Notes: a model not told the origin generated them from the letters alone. Positions 29,160 through 38,932 are shown, counted from the first letter of the stretch. The stretch: 64,000 bases of DNA from Sphingomonas aurea (GCF_030678875.1 NZ_JAUUDS010000004.1:1-64000); one strand, 5' to 3'. Numbers and translations are program-made.

Positions 29160-30548
29160 TTACCCGATCCGCGCGACGGCAGCGTCGGCGGGAAGGAGCA
29201 GGCGCGCGGCGGCACCGGTCGCGGTCACCAACAGCATCGCGAGAAGCGTCGCCCCTGCCCGTCGCCGCGACCAGCCCCGTCCGAGCAGGACCAGCCCGAG
29301 TGCGATCGCGAGCATCGGCCAGAGGTGATAGCGCAGGTCAGAGGCGATGCTGACGACCGCGAAGCTCGCCTCCAGCATCAGGGCCGAGCCGATCAGCGCA
29401 CGGGCGAGCGCGGCATCGGCATCGCTCCGTGCCCGGCCGGCGATCAGCGCGGCCACCCCGGCGACGATCCACAGGACCGGCCAGCCCGCCGGCGTGGTCG
29501 CGAGCGGGCGACTCCATGTCTGCCAGACGATCGCCGAACCGCCGGGCGGAACGAGCCCCAGCGCGTTCGGCTCCGATGCCATCGGCGGCTCCGCGCCGGG
29601 CCAGCGATACGGGACCAGCCAGCGGTCGGTGGAGTTCAGATGCGCCAGCCGGTGCTGCGCATAGGCGATCGGATGCAACAGCACCGCGCGGGCGAGCGCC
29701 GCGTACAGCTGCCCGGCCGACCACGCATCGATGCGCGCCGTGGCGGCACTGCATCCGGGCACGTCGTCGAGCGGATCCCAGAAGAAGGGCGTCACGCATC
29801 CGTGGCGGCGCAGCGCCAGCGCCTCGGCACCGGTGAACGCGCCCGCACCGGGACTGCGCACCGCGATGCCGGCGAGATCGTAGAGCGGCTGGGTTCGTGT
29901 CACCCGGCTCGCCTCCGCACCGAGCAGCCGGTGGTTGACGATCGGCGACAGCGCCAGCGTCGCTGCCACGATCGCCGTACCTGCGACCAGCCGCCGTCCG
30001 CGCGACAGCGTCAGCGCGACGAGCGGCGCGACCGCGAACACGGCATTGGCCCGCACCAGCAGCGCGTAGATCAGCAGCACGGCGACGGCGGTCCGCGCCG
30101 CCCATGGCAGACGCTGCCCCGCGAGCCGCCACCAGCCGATCAGCCCGACCGCCGCCAGCATCGCCGCGACCTGCTGCCCATCCTTCAGGATCGCGACCTG
30201 CCAGCCGAGGAAGACGGGCCACAGCCCGATCGCGAGGACACCGGCACCGGCGACGCTCCGCCCGCGGCGCGCCAGCGCCGCGGAGAGCAGGCCCAGGCCG
30301 AGCCAGTATCCGCCGAGCTGGGCGACCAGCATCGGTCCCGCTCCGGCGCCGAACAGCAGGCGCAGCCCCGCCCAGAACCGCGCCATCGCCGGCGGGTGCC
30401 AGTCGTCATATCGACCGGTCAGCAGCTGCTCGTACTGGCGGACGCTGTCATATTCGACGAAGCCCGGCCAGAACAGGGCGAGCGTCCCTGCCAGCAGCAG
30501 CGCCGCCACCGCCAGTGCCGCGACTGGTAACCATCGCTGCGGCCTCAC
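29160..30548 (-). CDS. Polytopic membrane protein, glycosyltransferase-C-like
   Basis: 462 residues with about eleven hydrophobic helices. After the first helix comes an Asp-containing loop, FVEYDSVRQYEQLLTGRYDDWHPP, resembling the first catalytic loop of GT-C transferases that use polyprenyl-phosphate sugars, and a large periplasmic loop near residues 230-330 contains several tryptophans and Cys pairs. This supports a sugar transferase or related envelope enzyme, but I do not recognise a named family. The stop lies eight bases before... the neighbouring amidohydrolase runs upstream on the same strand with only eight bases between them, so they are likely co-transcribed. Confidence 0.7.
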   Translation of the reverse strand: MRPQRWLPVAALAVAALLLAGTLALFWPGFVEYDSVRQYEQLLTGRYDDWHPPAMARFWAGLRLLFGAGAGPMLVAQLGGYWLGLGLLSAALARRGRSVAGAGVLAIGLWPVFLGWQVAILKDGQQVAAMLAAVGLIGWWRLAGQRLPWAARTAVAVLLIYALLVRANAVFAVAPLVALTLSRGRRLVAGTAIVAATLALSPIVNHRLLGAEASRVTRTQPLYDLAGIAVRSPGAGAFTGAEALALRRHGCVTPFFWDPLDDVPGCSAATARIDAWSAGQLYAALARAVLLHPIAYAQHRLAHLNSTDRWLVPYRWPGAEPPMASEPNALGLVPPGGSAIVWQTWSRPLATTPAGWPVLWIVAGVAALIAGRARSDADAALARALIGSALMLEASFAVVSIASDLRYHLWPMLAIALGLVLLGRGWSRRRAGATLLAMLLVTATGAAARLLLPADAAVARIG

Positions 30549-30556
30549 GGCGCGGC

Positions 30557-31837
30557 TCAGCGGACCGGTTCACCAGCCTTGATGACCAGCGCCGGTCGTT
30601 CCAGCACGCGAATATCGGCGAGCGGATCGCCGTCGACCGCAACGATGTCGCCCCAGCGACCGACCGCGATCGTGCCGACATCGGTACGCGCCAGCGCCTC
30701 CGCCGCATTCACCGTCGCCGAGCGGATCGCCGCGATCGGGGTCATGCCCCACTCGACCATCTTGGCGAATTGCAAAGCGTTCTGGCCGGCCGGGAAGACC
30801 GCGCCATTATCGGTCCCGAAGACCATCTTCACGCCGGCGCGATAGGCGTCGCGAAAGGTCTCGCGCTGCTTGCGGCCGATCTGCCGCTCCTTCTCCAGCG
30901 ACTCGGGATGTACGCCGTTCTTCGCCCCCTCGGCAAGGATGTAGTCGTCGTCGTACACGTCCATCGAGAACCAGGCGCCGCGTTCCTTCGCCAGCTTGAA
31001 CGAGGTCGCGTCGGCCAGGCTGGCATGCTCGATCGTGTCGATGCCGGCGCGCAGCGCGTCGTTGATACCGGCGGTGCCGTGCGCGTGGGCGGCGACCTTC
31101 AGCCCGAGCATGTGCGCCTCGTCCGCGACCGCCTTCATTTCGTCCAGCGACATCTGCTGCGCGCCGGGCGCGTCGCGGCGCGACAGCACGCCGCCGGTCG
31201 CGCAGATCTTGATGACCTCCGCACCGTATTTCTTCATCGTCCGCACCAGCCGGCGATAGCCATCGGGGCTGTCCGCGACGGAGGGGTTGGGCAGGTCCGC
31301 AAAGCTCGGCGGCAACCCCTCGGTGCCGTCGCAGTGCCCGCCGGTCGAGCCCAGCGCATAGCCGGCCGGCACGATGCGTGGGCCGACGATATAGCCACCC
31401 TCGACCGCCTGTTTCAGCCCGACATCGTTATAATCGGACGAGCCAACGTTGCGGACGGTCGTGAACCCCGCCGCCAGCATCGCGCGGGCATTGGCGACGC
31501 CGACCGCCTGCCAGAAGCTGTCGGTATAATCCAACCGGCGATAGCCGCTGATCCGCGCGTCCGCATCGAGATGGACATGCATGTCGATCAGGCCGGGCAG
31601 GATCGTCTTGCCGGGCAGGTCGATCCGCTCCGCCCCGTCCGGGATCGCCGGCCGCGCACCGCCGCGGCCGGTGACCGAGACGATGCGCCCATCGGTGATG
31701 ACGACCACCGGCTCCTCAACCGTCCGCCCCGCCTCGACATCGATCATGTGCGCGGCGGTGACGACCACCGTCTTCGCGATCGCAGGAGTGGCGGCGAGCA
31801 TGGTCGCTGTCACCGTCAGCGCTAGAATCGTCCGCAT
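30557..31837 (-). CDS. Exported metal-dependent amidohydrolase
   Basis: 426 residues with a signal peptide (MRTILALTVTATMLAATPAIA) and an amidohydrolase-superfamily fold. Metal ligands are His87 and His89 in LIDMHVHLD, a conserved Lys near residue 213 (EVIKICATGG), His in AHAHGTAG and HASLAD, and Asp in FGTDNGAVFP. The closest described relatives are secreted prolidase/Xaa-Pro dipeptidase-like imidopeptidases, but the substrate is not determined. It is 51 bases after lpd on the same strand. Confidence 0.88.
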   Translation of the reverse strand: MRTILALTVTATMLAATPAIAKTVVVTAAHMIDVEAGRTVEEPVVVITDGRIVSVTGRGGARPAIPDGAERIDLPGKTILPGLIDMHVHLDADARISGYRRLDYTDSFWQAVGVANARAMLAAGFTTVRNVGSSDYNDVGLKQAVEGGYIVGPRIVPAGYALGSTGGHCDGTEGLPPSFADLPNPSVADSPDGYRRLVRTMKKYGAEVIKICATGGVLSRRDAPGAQQMSLDEMKAVADEAHMLGLKVAAHAHGTAGINDALRAGIDTIEHASLADATSFKLAKERGAWFSMDVYDDDYILAEGAKNGVHPESLEKERQIGRKQRETFRDAYRAGVKMVFGTDNGAVFPAGQNALQFAKMVEWGMTPIAAIRSATVNAAEALARTDVGTIAVGRWGDIVAVDGDPLADIRVLERPALVIKAGEPVR

Positions 31838-31888
31838 CCCCTGCCCCCGTCTCCGTCGTGCCGGCCCTGTCCCGGCATGACGTCCATC

Positions 31889-33301
31889 TCAGATATGGAT
31901 TGCCTTGCCGTAGGCGCCCAGCACGCTCTCGTGCATCATCTCCGACAGGGTCGGGTGCGCGAAGACGGTCTGCATCAACTCGGCCTCGGTCGTCTCCAGC
32001 TGGCGGGCGACGACATAGCCCTGGATCAACTCGGTCACCTCGGCACCGACCATGTGTGCGCCCAGCAGCTCGCCGGTCTTGGCGTCGAACACCGTCTTGA
32101 TGAAGCCCTCCGCCTCACCCAACGCGATCGCCTTGCCGTTGCCGATGAAGGGGAATTTACCGACCTTCAGCGTGTAGCCGGCCTCCTTCGCCTTGGCCTC
32201 GGTCATGCCGACGCTGGCGACCTGCGGGCGTGAATAGGTGCAGCCCGGAATATTGCCCTTGTCCATCGCGTGGGGATGGACATCCTTGTTGCCGGCCGCC
32301 TGCGCGATCGCCTCGACCGCGATGACGCCCTCATGGCTGGCCTTGTGCGCCAGCCAGGGTGCACCCGTCACGTCGCCGATCGCCCAGATCCCGTCGACAC
32401 TGGTGCGTCCGTAGCCGTCGGTCGCGATATGGCCGCGATCGGTCTTCACGCCCAGCGCCTCCAGCCCGATCTCCTCGGTATTGGGAACGATGCCGATCGC
32501 GACGATGACATGGCTGTACTCGGTCGTCTCGACCTTGCCGTCCTTGCCCTTGATCGCGGCCTTCACCGAAGCCGCGCCGGGCTCGATCTTCTCGACGCCC
32601 GCGCCGGTTAGGATCTTGATTCCCTGCTTGGTCAGCGCCTTGTCCATGAAGGCCGAGACTTCCTCGTCCTCGACCGGCAGGATGCGCGGCAGCATCTCGA
32701 CGATGGTAACGTCGGCGCCCATGTCGTTGTAGAAGCTGGCGAACTCCACCCCGATCGCGCCCGATCCGATGACCAGCAGCTTGGTCGGCATCTCGGTCGG
32801 GACCATCGCGTGGCGATAGGTCCAGACCCGCTTGCCGTCCGCTTTGGCGAACGGCAGGTCGCGGGCGCGCGCGCCGGTTGCGACGATGATGTTCTTGGCC
32901 GTCAGCTCAACCGTCTGGTCGCCCTGCTTGACGCTGAGCTTCCCCTTACCAGTGATCGCGCCGACGCCCTCGACGACGGTCACCTTGTTCTTCTTCATCA
33001 GGCCCTTGACGCCGGCGTTCAGCTGGCCTGCCACCTTTCGGCTGCGATCCACCACCTTCTGCAGGTCGAACGACGGCTTCTCGCAGCTGAGGCCATAGCT
33101 GTCGGCATGGGTCATGTAGTGGTAGATTTCCGACGTGCGCAGCAGCGCCTTGGTCGGGATGCACCCCCAGTTCAGGCAGATACCGCCCAGCCGCTCGCGC
33201 TCGACGATCGCGGTCTTCATCCCCAGCTGCGCCGCGCGGATCGCGGCGACATAGCCGCCGGGGCCGGAGCCGAGGATGATGAGGTCGTAAGTGTCAGCCA
33301 C
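31889..33301 (-). CDS. lpdA: Dihydrolipoyl dehydrogenase (E3)
   Basis: Reoxidises the lipoyl arm of 2-oxoacid dehydrogenase complexes with FAD and NAD. 470 residues: FAD dinucleotide motif GSGPGGY at 11-17, redox disulfide Cys42/Cys47 in GGICLNWGCIPTK, NAD-binding GSGAIGVEFASF near 180, and active-site His449/Glu454 in AHPTLSEMMHE. The start is GTG with AAGGAA eight bases upstream. It lies downstream of pdhC and a thioesterase, which suggests service to the pyruvate dehydrogenase complex; E1 genes are not in the window. Confidence 0.96.
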   Translation of the reverse strand: MADTYDLIILGSGPGGYVAAIRAAQLGMKTAIVERERLGGICLNWGCIPTKALLRTSEIYHYMTHADSYGLSCEKPSFDLQKVVDRSRKVAGQLNAGVKGLMKKNKVTVVEGVGAITGKGKLSVKQGDQTVELTAKNIIVATGARARDLPFAKADGKRVWTYRHAMVPTEMPTKLLVIGSGAIGVEFASFYNDMGADVTIVEMLPRILPVEDEEVSAFMDKALTKQGIKILTGAGVEKIEPGAASVKAAIKGKDGKVETTEYSHVIVAIGIVPNTEEIGLEALGVKTDRGHIATDGYGRTSVDGIWAIGDVTGAPWLAHKASHEGVIAVEAIAQAAGNKDVHPHAMDKGNIPGCTYSRPQVASVGMTEAKAKEAGYTLKVGKFPFIGNGKAIALGEAEGFIKTVFDAKTGELLGAHMVGAEVTELIQGYVVARQLETTEAELMQTVFAHPTLSEMMHESVLGAYGKAIHI

Positions 33302-33338
33302 GGATCGATTTCCTTGCTTTCACCGCCGGTTGCCGGCG

Positions 33339-33746
33339 TTATTGATCGGATTGCTGGAGGGCGGGCACGCGCCGGGGTTGGCGGTCTTCGCCGATGGCGA
33401 CGAAGGTGAACTTGGCCTCTGTCACCTTGTAGCTACGGTCGTCGTGGCGGGCGCGGCGCCAGCTTTCGACCTCGATCGTCATTGAGGTCCGGCCGACCCG
33501 GGCCAGCTTCGCATAGACCGACACCTCGTCGCCGACCACGACCGGGCGGTGGAAGGTCATCCCCTCCACCGCGATCGTCACCGCGCGGCCATGGCTGTGG
33601 CGCGACGCGACCGAGCCCGCGGCCGAATCCATCATGCTCATCAGCCAGCCGCCGAAGATGTCGCCATACGGATTGGTGTCCGCAGGCATCGCGATCACCC
33701 GCACCGCGGGCAGCCCCTCGGGCGGCATTTCCTCCGGGTGGAGCAT
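33339..33746 (-). CDS. Acyl-CoA thioesterase (hotdog fold)
   Basis: 135 residues of the YciA/acyl-CoA hydrolase type: MPADTNPYGDIFGGWLMSMMDSAAG holds the Asn/Asp and GG motifs of the hotdog active site, and VGDEVSVYAKLARVGRTSMTIEVESW the second half. It should hydrolyse acyl-CoA thioesters in the cytoplasm; chain-length preference cannot be read off. It sits between pdhC (18 bases) and lpdA on one strand, an arrangement suggesting a link to acetyl-CoA metabolism. An alternative ATG lies six codons downstream. Confidence 0.88.
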   Translation of the reverse strand: MLHPEEMPPEGLPAVRVIAMPADTNPYGDIFGGWLMSMMDSAAGSVASRHSHGRAVTIAVEGMTFHRPVVVGDEVSVYAKLARVGRTSMTIEVESWRRARHDDRSYKVTEAKFTFVAIGEDRQPRRVPALQQSDQ

Positions 33747-33763
33747 TGCGGCGACCCGACCCG

Positions 33764-35125
33764 TCAGGCGAGCATGCCGAGCGGCCGCTCGACCAATTCC
33801 TTGAACATCTTCATCAGCTCGGCGCCGTCCGCGCCATCGATCGCGCGATGGTCAAAGCTGCCGGTCGCCGACATCACGGTCGCGACGCCCAGCTCGCCAT
33901 CGACGATGTAGGGCCGCTTCTCGCCCGCTCCGATCGCCAGGATCATGCCCTGGGGCGGGTTGATGACCGCCTCGAACTGCTTGATCCCGAACATGCCCAT
34001 GTTGCTGATCGAGGCGGTACCGCCTTGGAATTCCTCAGGCTTCAGCTTGTTGTCGCGGGCGCGACCGGCAAGGTCCTTCACCTCGGTCGAGATGACCGAC
34101 AGCGACTTGGTGTCCGCCTCCTTCACGATCGGGGTGATGAGCCCCGAGGGCGTCGACACCGCGACCGAGATGTCGGCGCGCTTGAAGCTGATGAGCTGGT
34201 CGGGCGTGAACATGACGTTGCACTTGGGCACCGCGATCAGCGACACCGCCAGCGCCTTCACCAGCATGTCGTTAACCGACAGCTTGACGCCGCGGCTCTC
34301 GAGCGAGTGGTTCAGCTCGCCGCGCAGCTTCAGCAGCGCATCGAGGCGCACGTCCACCGTCAGGTAGATGTGCGGCACCGTCTGCTTCGACTCGGTCAGG
34401 CGACGCGCGATCGTCTTGCGCATGTTCGACAGCTTGGTCGCCTCGTGCGGGATGTCCGGCACGGTGGCGGGTTTCGGCGCGGCGGCGGGTGCGGCCGCCT
34501 CGGCGGTCGGAGCGGCGGTGGCCTGGGACTGGCCGGCACCCGGCTTGGCACCCTCGACATCGGCCTTGACGATGCGGCCGTTGGGGCCGGACCCGGACAC
34601 GCCCGAAAGCTCTACGCCCTTGCTGGCGGCGATGCGGCGGGCGAGCGGGCTGGCCTTCACCCGGTCGCCGCCGGCCGCGGCCGCCGGCTTGGGAGAGGCC
34701 GTGCCGGCATCGGCGGGACGACCATGATCCTCGGCCTGCTCCACGGTGCGGGCGCCGCCCTGCGCCTCGTTGCCCTTGGCATTGGGGTCGGTCGCGTCGG
34801 GCGTACCCTTGAACTGCGGGTCGGCGGGCTGCGGCGTGTCGGCCTTCGCGCCGCCGCCGCTGGTGACGGAGGCCGGGTCTTCACCTTCCTCGGCGAGGAT
34901 CGCGATCACCGTGCCGACCTTCACATTGTCGCTGCCCTCGGTGACCAGGATCTTGGCGATGACGCCCTCGTCGACCGCCTCGAACTCCATCGTCGCCTTG
35001 TCGGTTTCGATCTCGGCCATGATATCGCCCGAGGAGACGGTGTCGCCCTCCTTCACCAGCCACTTGGCGAGCGTTCCCTCCTCCATCGTCGGGGAGAGCG
35101 CGGGCATCTTGATCTCGATCGACAT
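33764..35125 (-). CDS. pdhC: Pyruvate dehydrogenase E2 (dihydrolipoamide acetyltransferase)
   Basis: Core subunit of the pyruvate dehydrogenase complex. 453 residues: one lipoyl domain at 1-77 with lipoyl Lys43 (ETDKATMEF), an Ala/Pro/Gly-rich linker, the peripheral-subunit-binding domain near 190-225 ([21 protein letters not shown]), and the catalytic domain from about 235. The active site is His426/Asp430 in [13 protein letters not shown]. The start [17 protein letters not shown] is clear; upstream codons are divergent usp leader. pdhA and pdhB are usually adjacent but are missing here. Confidence 0.95.
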   Translation of the reverse strand: MSIEIKMPALSPTMEEGTLAKWLVKEGDTVSSGDIMAEIETDKATMEFEAVDEGVIAKILVTEGSDNVKVGTVIAILAEEGEDPASVTSGGGAKADTPQPADPQFKGTPDATDPNAKGNEAQGGARTVEQAEDHGRPADAGTASPKPAAAAGGDRVKASPLARRIAASKGVELSGVSGSGPNGRIVKADVEGAKPGAGQSQATAAPTAEAAAPAAAPKPATVPDIPHEATKLSNMRKTIARRLTESKQTVPHIYLTVDVRLDALLKLRGELNHSLESRGVKLSVNDMLVKALAVSLIAVPKCNVMFTPDQLISFKRADISVAVSTPSGLITPIVKEADTKSLSVISTEVKDLAGRARDNKLKPEEFQGGTASISNMGMFGIKQFEAVINPPQGMILAIGAGEKRPYIVDGELGVATVMSATGSFDHRAIDGADGAELMKMFKELVERPLGMLA

Positions 35126-35244
35126 GAATGTCCTCAGGCGTTCCGTAAGGGCACACTCCTTTGCCCCCCGCGCCGCATCGGTCAACCCCGGCGGCTTGCA
35201 CCCGCGCGCGTTGCCCGGCACATCATCCGCGAAAGGGGACGGCC

Positions 35245-35700
35245 ATGCGCATCTATCTCGTCGTGATCGACGACAGTCCTGAGGCGGAGATCGCGCTCCG
35301 CTTCGCCGCGCGGCGCGCGGTGAAGACCGGCGGCGGCGTCGAGATCCTCAACCTGCTGCCGCCGCAGGAGTTCATCGCCTTCGGCGGCGTCCAGGCGACG
35401 ATCGAGGAAGAGGCGATGCAGCACGCGCAGGGTATCGTCGCCAAGGCAGCCGGCGCGCTGTTCGAGGAATCGGGCATTACCCCCGCCATCACCGTCCGCG
35501 GCGGGGACGGCCCGAAAGTGGTGCGCGAGACGATCGTGGCCAATCCCGACATCGCCGCGCTGGTGCTGGGCGCGGCGGCGAGCGGCGCACCGGGCGCGCT
35601 GGTGACCCACTTCACCGGCGCCGACGCGGGCACACTGACCGTGCCGATCATGATCGTGCCCGGATCGCTGAACGCCGAGCAGATCGACCGGCTGAGCTAG
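35245..35700 (+). CDS. Universal stress protein family
   Basis: 151 residues with the USP alpha/beta fold: [25 protein letters not shown] at the N terminus, a middle helix ([17 protein letters not shown]) and the ATP-loop region [19 protein letters not shown] followed by [10 protein letters not shown], matching the usual G-x2-G-x9-G-S/T pattern only loosely. It is divergent from pdhC with 119 bases between. Role in stress tolerance is inferred from the family only. Confidence 0.88.
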   Translation: MRIYLVVIDDSPEAEIALRFAARRAVKTGGGVEILNLLPPQEFIAFGGVQATIEEEAMQHAQGIVAKAAGALFEESGITPAITVRGGDGPKVVRETIVANPDIAALVLGAAASGAPGALVTHFTGADAGTLTVPIMIVPGSLNAEQIDRLS

Positions 35701-35807
35701 AGCGTTACCGTGTCAGGTGGGATCATCGGCATGTTGAGAGCGCCCCGCCGCGTAGCGGTCGTCCGGAACGCGACGACGGTGGTTCAACCTGGCACGGTGA
35801 CGCTATA
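35698..35807. mobile_element. MITE-like element after the usp gene
   Basis: A 21-base terminal inverted repeat (35698-35718 against 35787-35807, 18 identities with mostly G/T-type differences) bounds about 110 bases without coding capacity. The ends read TAGAGCGTTACC and TATAGCGTCACC, so a TA-type target duplication is possible but unproven. Similarity partly extends inward. A REP-like palindrome follows at 35840-35860. Confidence 0.35.
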
Positions 35808-35839
35808 GGCCGATCGACATTCAGCGTAGCAGGCAATGT

Positions 35840-35871
35840 TTCGTCATCCCCGCGGAGGCGGGGATCCAGAA
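35840..35871. repeat. REP-like palindrome before gmk 3' end
   Basis: TCATCCCCGC-GGA-GGCGGGGATCCA: an 8-9 bp stem with a short loop between the convergent usp and gmk genes. It belongs with the GTCATCCCCGC-type extragenic palindromes seen in many alphaproteobacteria. Confidence 0.45.
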
Positions 35872-35900
35872 CCTCTTACGTCGCGGCTCTACAAGCAGCC

Positions 35901-36551
35901 CTATTTCGTCAATCGCCGGATGAAGCCGATCAGCCCGGTCTGGCGCGAGCGGCGCAGGCGTTCGGCGGCGAGGATGGTCTTCACACCGCGGAAACACGCC
36001 TGGACGTCGTCGTTGACCAGGACATAGTCGTAACCGTCCCAGTGGCTTACCTCGTTGGCCGCACGCGCCATGCGAGCATCGATCACCGCCTCCGCATCGG
36101 TCGCGCGGCGTTCCAGCCGGGCGCGCAGCTCGGTCATCGAGGGCGGGAAGATGAAGACGCGGACGACGTCGCCGCCCGCGATCTGGAACAGCTGCTGCGC
36201 GCCCTGCCAGTCGATGTCGAACAGAACGTCCTTGCCCGCCGCCAACAGCTCTTCGACCTGCGCGCGCGGCGTGCCGTAGCGGTTGTCGAAGACGTGCGCC
36301 CATTCGAGGAACTCGTCCGCCGCGACCATGCGGCGGAATTCCTCCAGATCGACGAAGTGATAGTCGCGCCCGTCGACCTCGCCATCACGAATCGTGCGGG
36401 TGGTCGCCGACACCGACATGGCCAGCTCGGGATCGTCGGCGAGCAGCATCCGCGCGATCGTCGATTTGCCGGCACCCGAGGGCGATGACAGGACGAACAG
36501 GACGCCCCGGCGCTTCAGGCCGTGCGGATCGGTCGAGGGATGGTGCGCCAT
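35901..36551 (-). CDS. gmk: Guanylate kinase
   Basis: Phosphorylates GMP to GDP. 216 residues, beginning MAHHPSTDPHGLKRRGVLFVLSSPSGAGKSTI with P-loop SPSGAGKS at 23-30. GMP-binding residues lie in SATTRTIRDGEVDGRDYHFVD, and the lid segment contains RARLERRATDAEAVIDAR. Length and fold match the cytoplasmic enzyme. Two tiny Gly-rich genes and fumC lie upstream on the same strand (57-base gap), so co-transcription is possible though functionally unexplained. Confidence 0.96.
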   Translation of the reverse strand: MAHHPSTDPHGLKRRGVLFVLSSPSGAGKSTIARMLLADDPELAMSVSATTRTIRDGEVDGRDYHFVDLEEFRRMVAADEFLEWAHVFDNRYGTPRAQVEELLAAGKDVLFDIDWQGAQQLFQIAGGDVVRVFIFPPSMTELRARLERRATDAEAVIDARMARAANEVSHWDGYDYVLVNDDVQACFRGVKTILAAERLRRSRQTGLIGFIRRLTK

Positions 36552-36608
36552 GCGCGCCTTTGGCCGTCCGCACCGGCGGGCGTCAAGCCGGCGCGGACAA
36601 TTGGCGGA

Positions 36609-36818
36609 TCAGATGGCGGGTGGCACCTGCCGCGCGGCCCGGCGGCGGTCATAGGCCTTCTTGGCGACATAGCCGCCACCCAGCACCATGCCGAGCGGAC
36701 CCATCCGCCGCAGCCCGCCGCCGATCAGTGCGCCGAGTGCCGCGCCCTTCACCCCGCCAGAGCCGTCGCGACGATCCATCTCGCGGCCGACGAGCGCACC
36801 GATAATCTTGCCGATCAT
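36609..36818 (-). CDS. Tiny Gly-rich basic protein B
   Basis: 69 residues of unknown function: MIGKIIGALVGREMDRRDGS, then a glycine-patterned stretch GVKGAALGALIGGGLRRMGP and GMVLGGGYVAKKAYDRRRAA. The spacing of Gly and small residues resembles glycine-zipper helices that pack in membranes; the ends are basic. Its ATG overlaps the stop of the preceding small gene (ATGA), so the two are translated together. Confidence 0.65.
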   Translation of the reverse strand: MIGKIIGALVGREMDRRDGSGGVKGAALGALIGGGLRRMGPLGMVLGGGYVAKKAYDRRRAARQVPPAI

Positions 36819-37024
36819 TCCACTTCTCCGAAAATGCCGTCCTTCAGTTCGGCCGCGCCCTTCAGCACCGCCCAGCCGACCGCATACGTCACCGCGACGG
36901 GCACCACGACCTTCAGGATATTGGCGGCGATCGCACCCTTGATCGCGCCGTCGCCGACGCCGTCGTCGCCACTCATGCTGTCGATCAGGCCACCGATCAG
37001 CCCACCCACGGTCGTTGCACTCAC
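36815..37024 (-). CDS. Tiny Gly-rich membrane protein A
   Basis: 69 residues from a GTG start (MSATTVGGLIGGLIDSMSG), preceded by AAGGAG at a good distance. A glycine-rich N-terminal part is followed by one strong hydrophobic helix (ANILKVVVPVAVTYAVGWAVL) and an acidic tail. Function unknown. It follows fumC by 52 bases and overlaps the next small gene by four bases, suggesting a two-component membrane unit. Confidence 0.65.
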   Translation of the reverse strand: MSATTVGGLIGGLIDSMSGDDGVGDGAIKGAIAANILKVVVPVAVTYAVGWAVLKGAAELKDGIFGEVE

Positions 37025-37076
37025 GTCGCGATCTCCTTCGCGCGGACAAGCGCGGGAGGCGCGGCGAAGTTCCGGA

Positions 37077-38468
37077 TCAGCGACCGACCATCGCCTCCGG
37101 CCGAACGACCCGGTCGAACGTGGCGGCATCGACCAGCCCCAAATCGAGCGCCGCCTGCCTGAGGGTCAGACGTTCGGCATGGGCATGCTTGGCGATCTTC
37201 GCGGCATTGTCATAGCCGATCTCGGGCGCGAGCGCGGTGACCAGCATCAGCGAGCGGTCGACCAGCTCGGCGATCCGGTCGCGATCGGCGGTCATCCCGT
37301 CCACCGTTCGTTCGGCGAAGCTGGTCATGCCGACGCCGAGCAGGTCGATCGAGCGGAGCACGTTGGCGCCGATCAGGGGCTTGAAGACGTTGAGTTCCAG
37401 ATGCCCCTGCGCCCCGCCGACGGTAACCGCGACGTTGTTGCCCATCACCTGCGCGGCGACCATCGTCAGCATCTCGCACTGGGTCGGATTGACCTTGCCC
37501 GGCATGATCGAGCTGCCGGGCTCGTTGGCGGGCAGTTGCAGCTCGCCCAGGCCCGAGCGGGGGCCGGAGCCGAGCAGGCGGATGTCGTTGGCGATCTTGG
37601 TCAGCGCCACCGCCAGTACGTTGAGCGCGCCATGCAGGTCGACCAGCCCGTCATTTGACGCCAGTGCCTCGAATGTGTTGGCGGCGGCGACGAAGGGAAG
37701 CCCGGTCAGTGCCGCGATCTCGCGCGCGATATCCTCGGCGAACCCTTCCGGCGCGTTCAGCCCGGTGCCGACCGCGGTGCCGCCCTGCGCCAGCGGCATG
37801 ATGTTGCGCGCCAGCGTCCCCTCGATCCGGTCGCGAGCGTTGGCGAGCTGTGCGGCATAGCCGGAAAATTCCTGCCCCAGCGTCAGCGGCGTCGCGTCCT
37901 GCAGGTGCGTGCGGCCGATCTTGACGATGTCGCTCCACTCGCGCGCCTTGGCGTCGAGTGCGTCATGCAGCCGGTCGAGCGCCGGATAGAGGCTGCGGGT
38001 GACCGCCAGTGCGGCGGCGACGTGGAGCGCGGTCGGAAAGCTGTCGTTCGATGACTGGCCGCGGTTGACGTCGTCGTTCGGATGGACCGGCACCTTGCCG
38101 CCGCGCGTGCCGGCGAGTGCCTCGTTGGCGATGCCGGCGATCACCTCGTTGGCGTTCATGTTGCTTTGGGTGCCGCTGCCGGTCTGCCAGATGACGAGCG
38201 GGAACTGGTCGTCGACCTCGCCCGCGGCGACCCGGGCGGCGGCGGACTCGATCGCGTCGGCCTTGGTGGCGTCCAGTCCATGGCGGCGGTTCACGCGCGC
38301 CGCCGCCTGCTTCACCAGCGCCAGCGCGTGGAGGATCCCGATCGGCATCCGCTCCTGCGCACCGAACGGAAAATTCTCGATCGAGCGTTGCGTCTGCGCA
38401 CCCCAATAGGCGGCGGCGGGGACCTCGATCGGGCCGATCGAGTCGGTTTCGGTACGGGTGTCGGTCAT
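37077..38468 (-). CDS. fumC: Class II fumarate hydratase
   Basis: Oxygen-stable fumarase of the TCA cycle, interconverting fumarate and malate. 463 residues from [29 protein letters not shown]; conserved regions are [48 protein letters not shown] and the flexible SS-loop signature [15 protein letters not shown]. This set separates it from the iron-sulfur class I enzymes and, with HPNDDVN, from aspartase and argininosuccinate lyase. The next genes on the strand are the two tiny Gly-rich proteins. Confidence 0.96.
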   Translation of the reverse strand: MTDTRTETDSIGPIEVPAAAYWGAQTQRSIENFPFGAQERMPIGILHALALVKQAAARVNRRHGLDATKADAIESAAARVAAGEVDDQFPLVIWQTGSGTQSNMNANEVIAGIANEALAGTRGGKVPVHPNDDVNRGQSSNDSFPTALHVAAALAVTRSLYPALDRLHDALDAKAREWSDIVKIGRTHLQDATPLTLGQEFSGYAAQLANARDRIEGTLARNIMPLAQGGTAVGTGLNAPEGFAEDIAREIAALTGLPFVAAANTFEALASNDGLVDLHGALNVLAVALTKIANDIRLLGSGPRSGLGELQLPANEPGSSIMPGKVNPTQCEMLTMVAAQVMGNNVAVTVGGAQGHLELNVFKPLIGANVLRSIDLLGVGMTSFAERTVDGMTADRDRIAELVDRSLMLVTALAPEIGYDNAAKIAKHAHAERLTLRQAALDLGLVDAATFDRVVRPEAMVGR

Positions 38469-38491
38469 GCGCGAAGAACCGCGCACCCGGA

Positions 38492-38911
38492 TCAGTCGAT
38501 CCGCTTGCGCAGGAAAAAGCGTGATTCGCCGGGCGGGAAATCGTCGATCCGCCCGATTACCGCATAGCCGAGCTTCTCGTAGAAGCCGCGCGCCTGAAAG
38601 CTGAAGGTGTCGAGCCAGACGCCGACACAGCCCAGCCGCCGCGCCTCCTCCTCGGCCATGCGCATCAGCGTGCGGCCATGGCCCTGCCCCTTCAGCGCCG
38701 CCGGGACGGCGAGATACTGGACGAACAGCCAGCGGAACCCGGTCACGCCCCAGAGTCCGCCGGTGACCGCGTTATCGTCACCACGCAGCACGATCGCCAC
38801 GGTGCGACGATCGGTCGGACCGACCATGGCTTCGTTATGAGCGATCAGCGGGGCCAGGATCGCGTCGCGGACGCTGTCGTCGGGGTTGGAGAGGAGTTCG
38901 GGAGGCGTCAT
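38492..38911 (-). CDS. GNAT-family N-acetyltransferase
   Basis: 139 residues with the GNAT acetyl-CoA pocket: [29 protein letters not shown] matches motif A (Q-x2-G-x-G/A), and [16 protein letters not shown] the C-terminal part. The acceptor is unknown. I start at [12 protein letters not shown] (38911), preceded by no strong ribosome site; a longer ORF would begin in the hairpin region upstream. It lies 23 bases upstream of fumC on the same strand. Confidence 0.82.
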   Translation of the reverse strand: MTPPELLSNPDDSVRDAILAPLIAHNEAMVGPTDRRTVAIVLRGDDNAVTGGLWGVTGFRWLFVQYLAVPAALKGQGHGRTLMRMAEEEARRLGCVGVWLDTFSFQARGFYEKLGYAVIGRIDDFPPGESRFFLRKRID

Positions 38912-38932
38912 CGCGTTCCTTCCTGCCAAGGC

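Noticed and set aside
35821..36303. 160-residue frame in gmk
   Set aside because: Shadow of gmk in another frame; gmk has a complete P-loop and signature.
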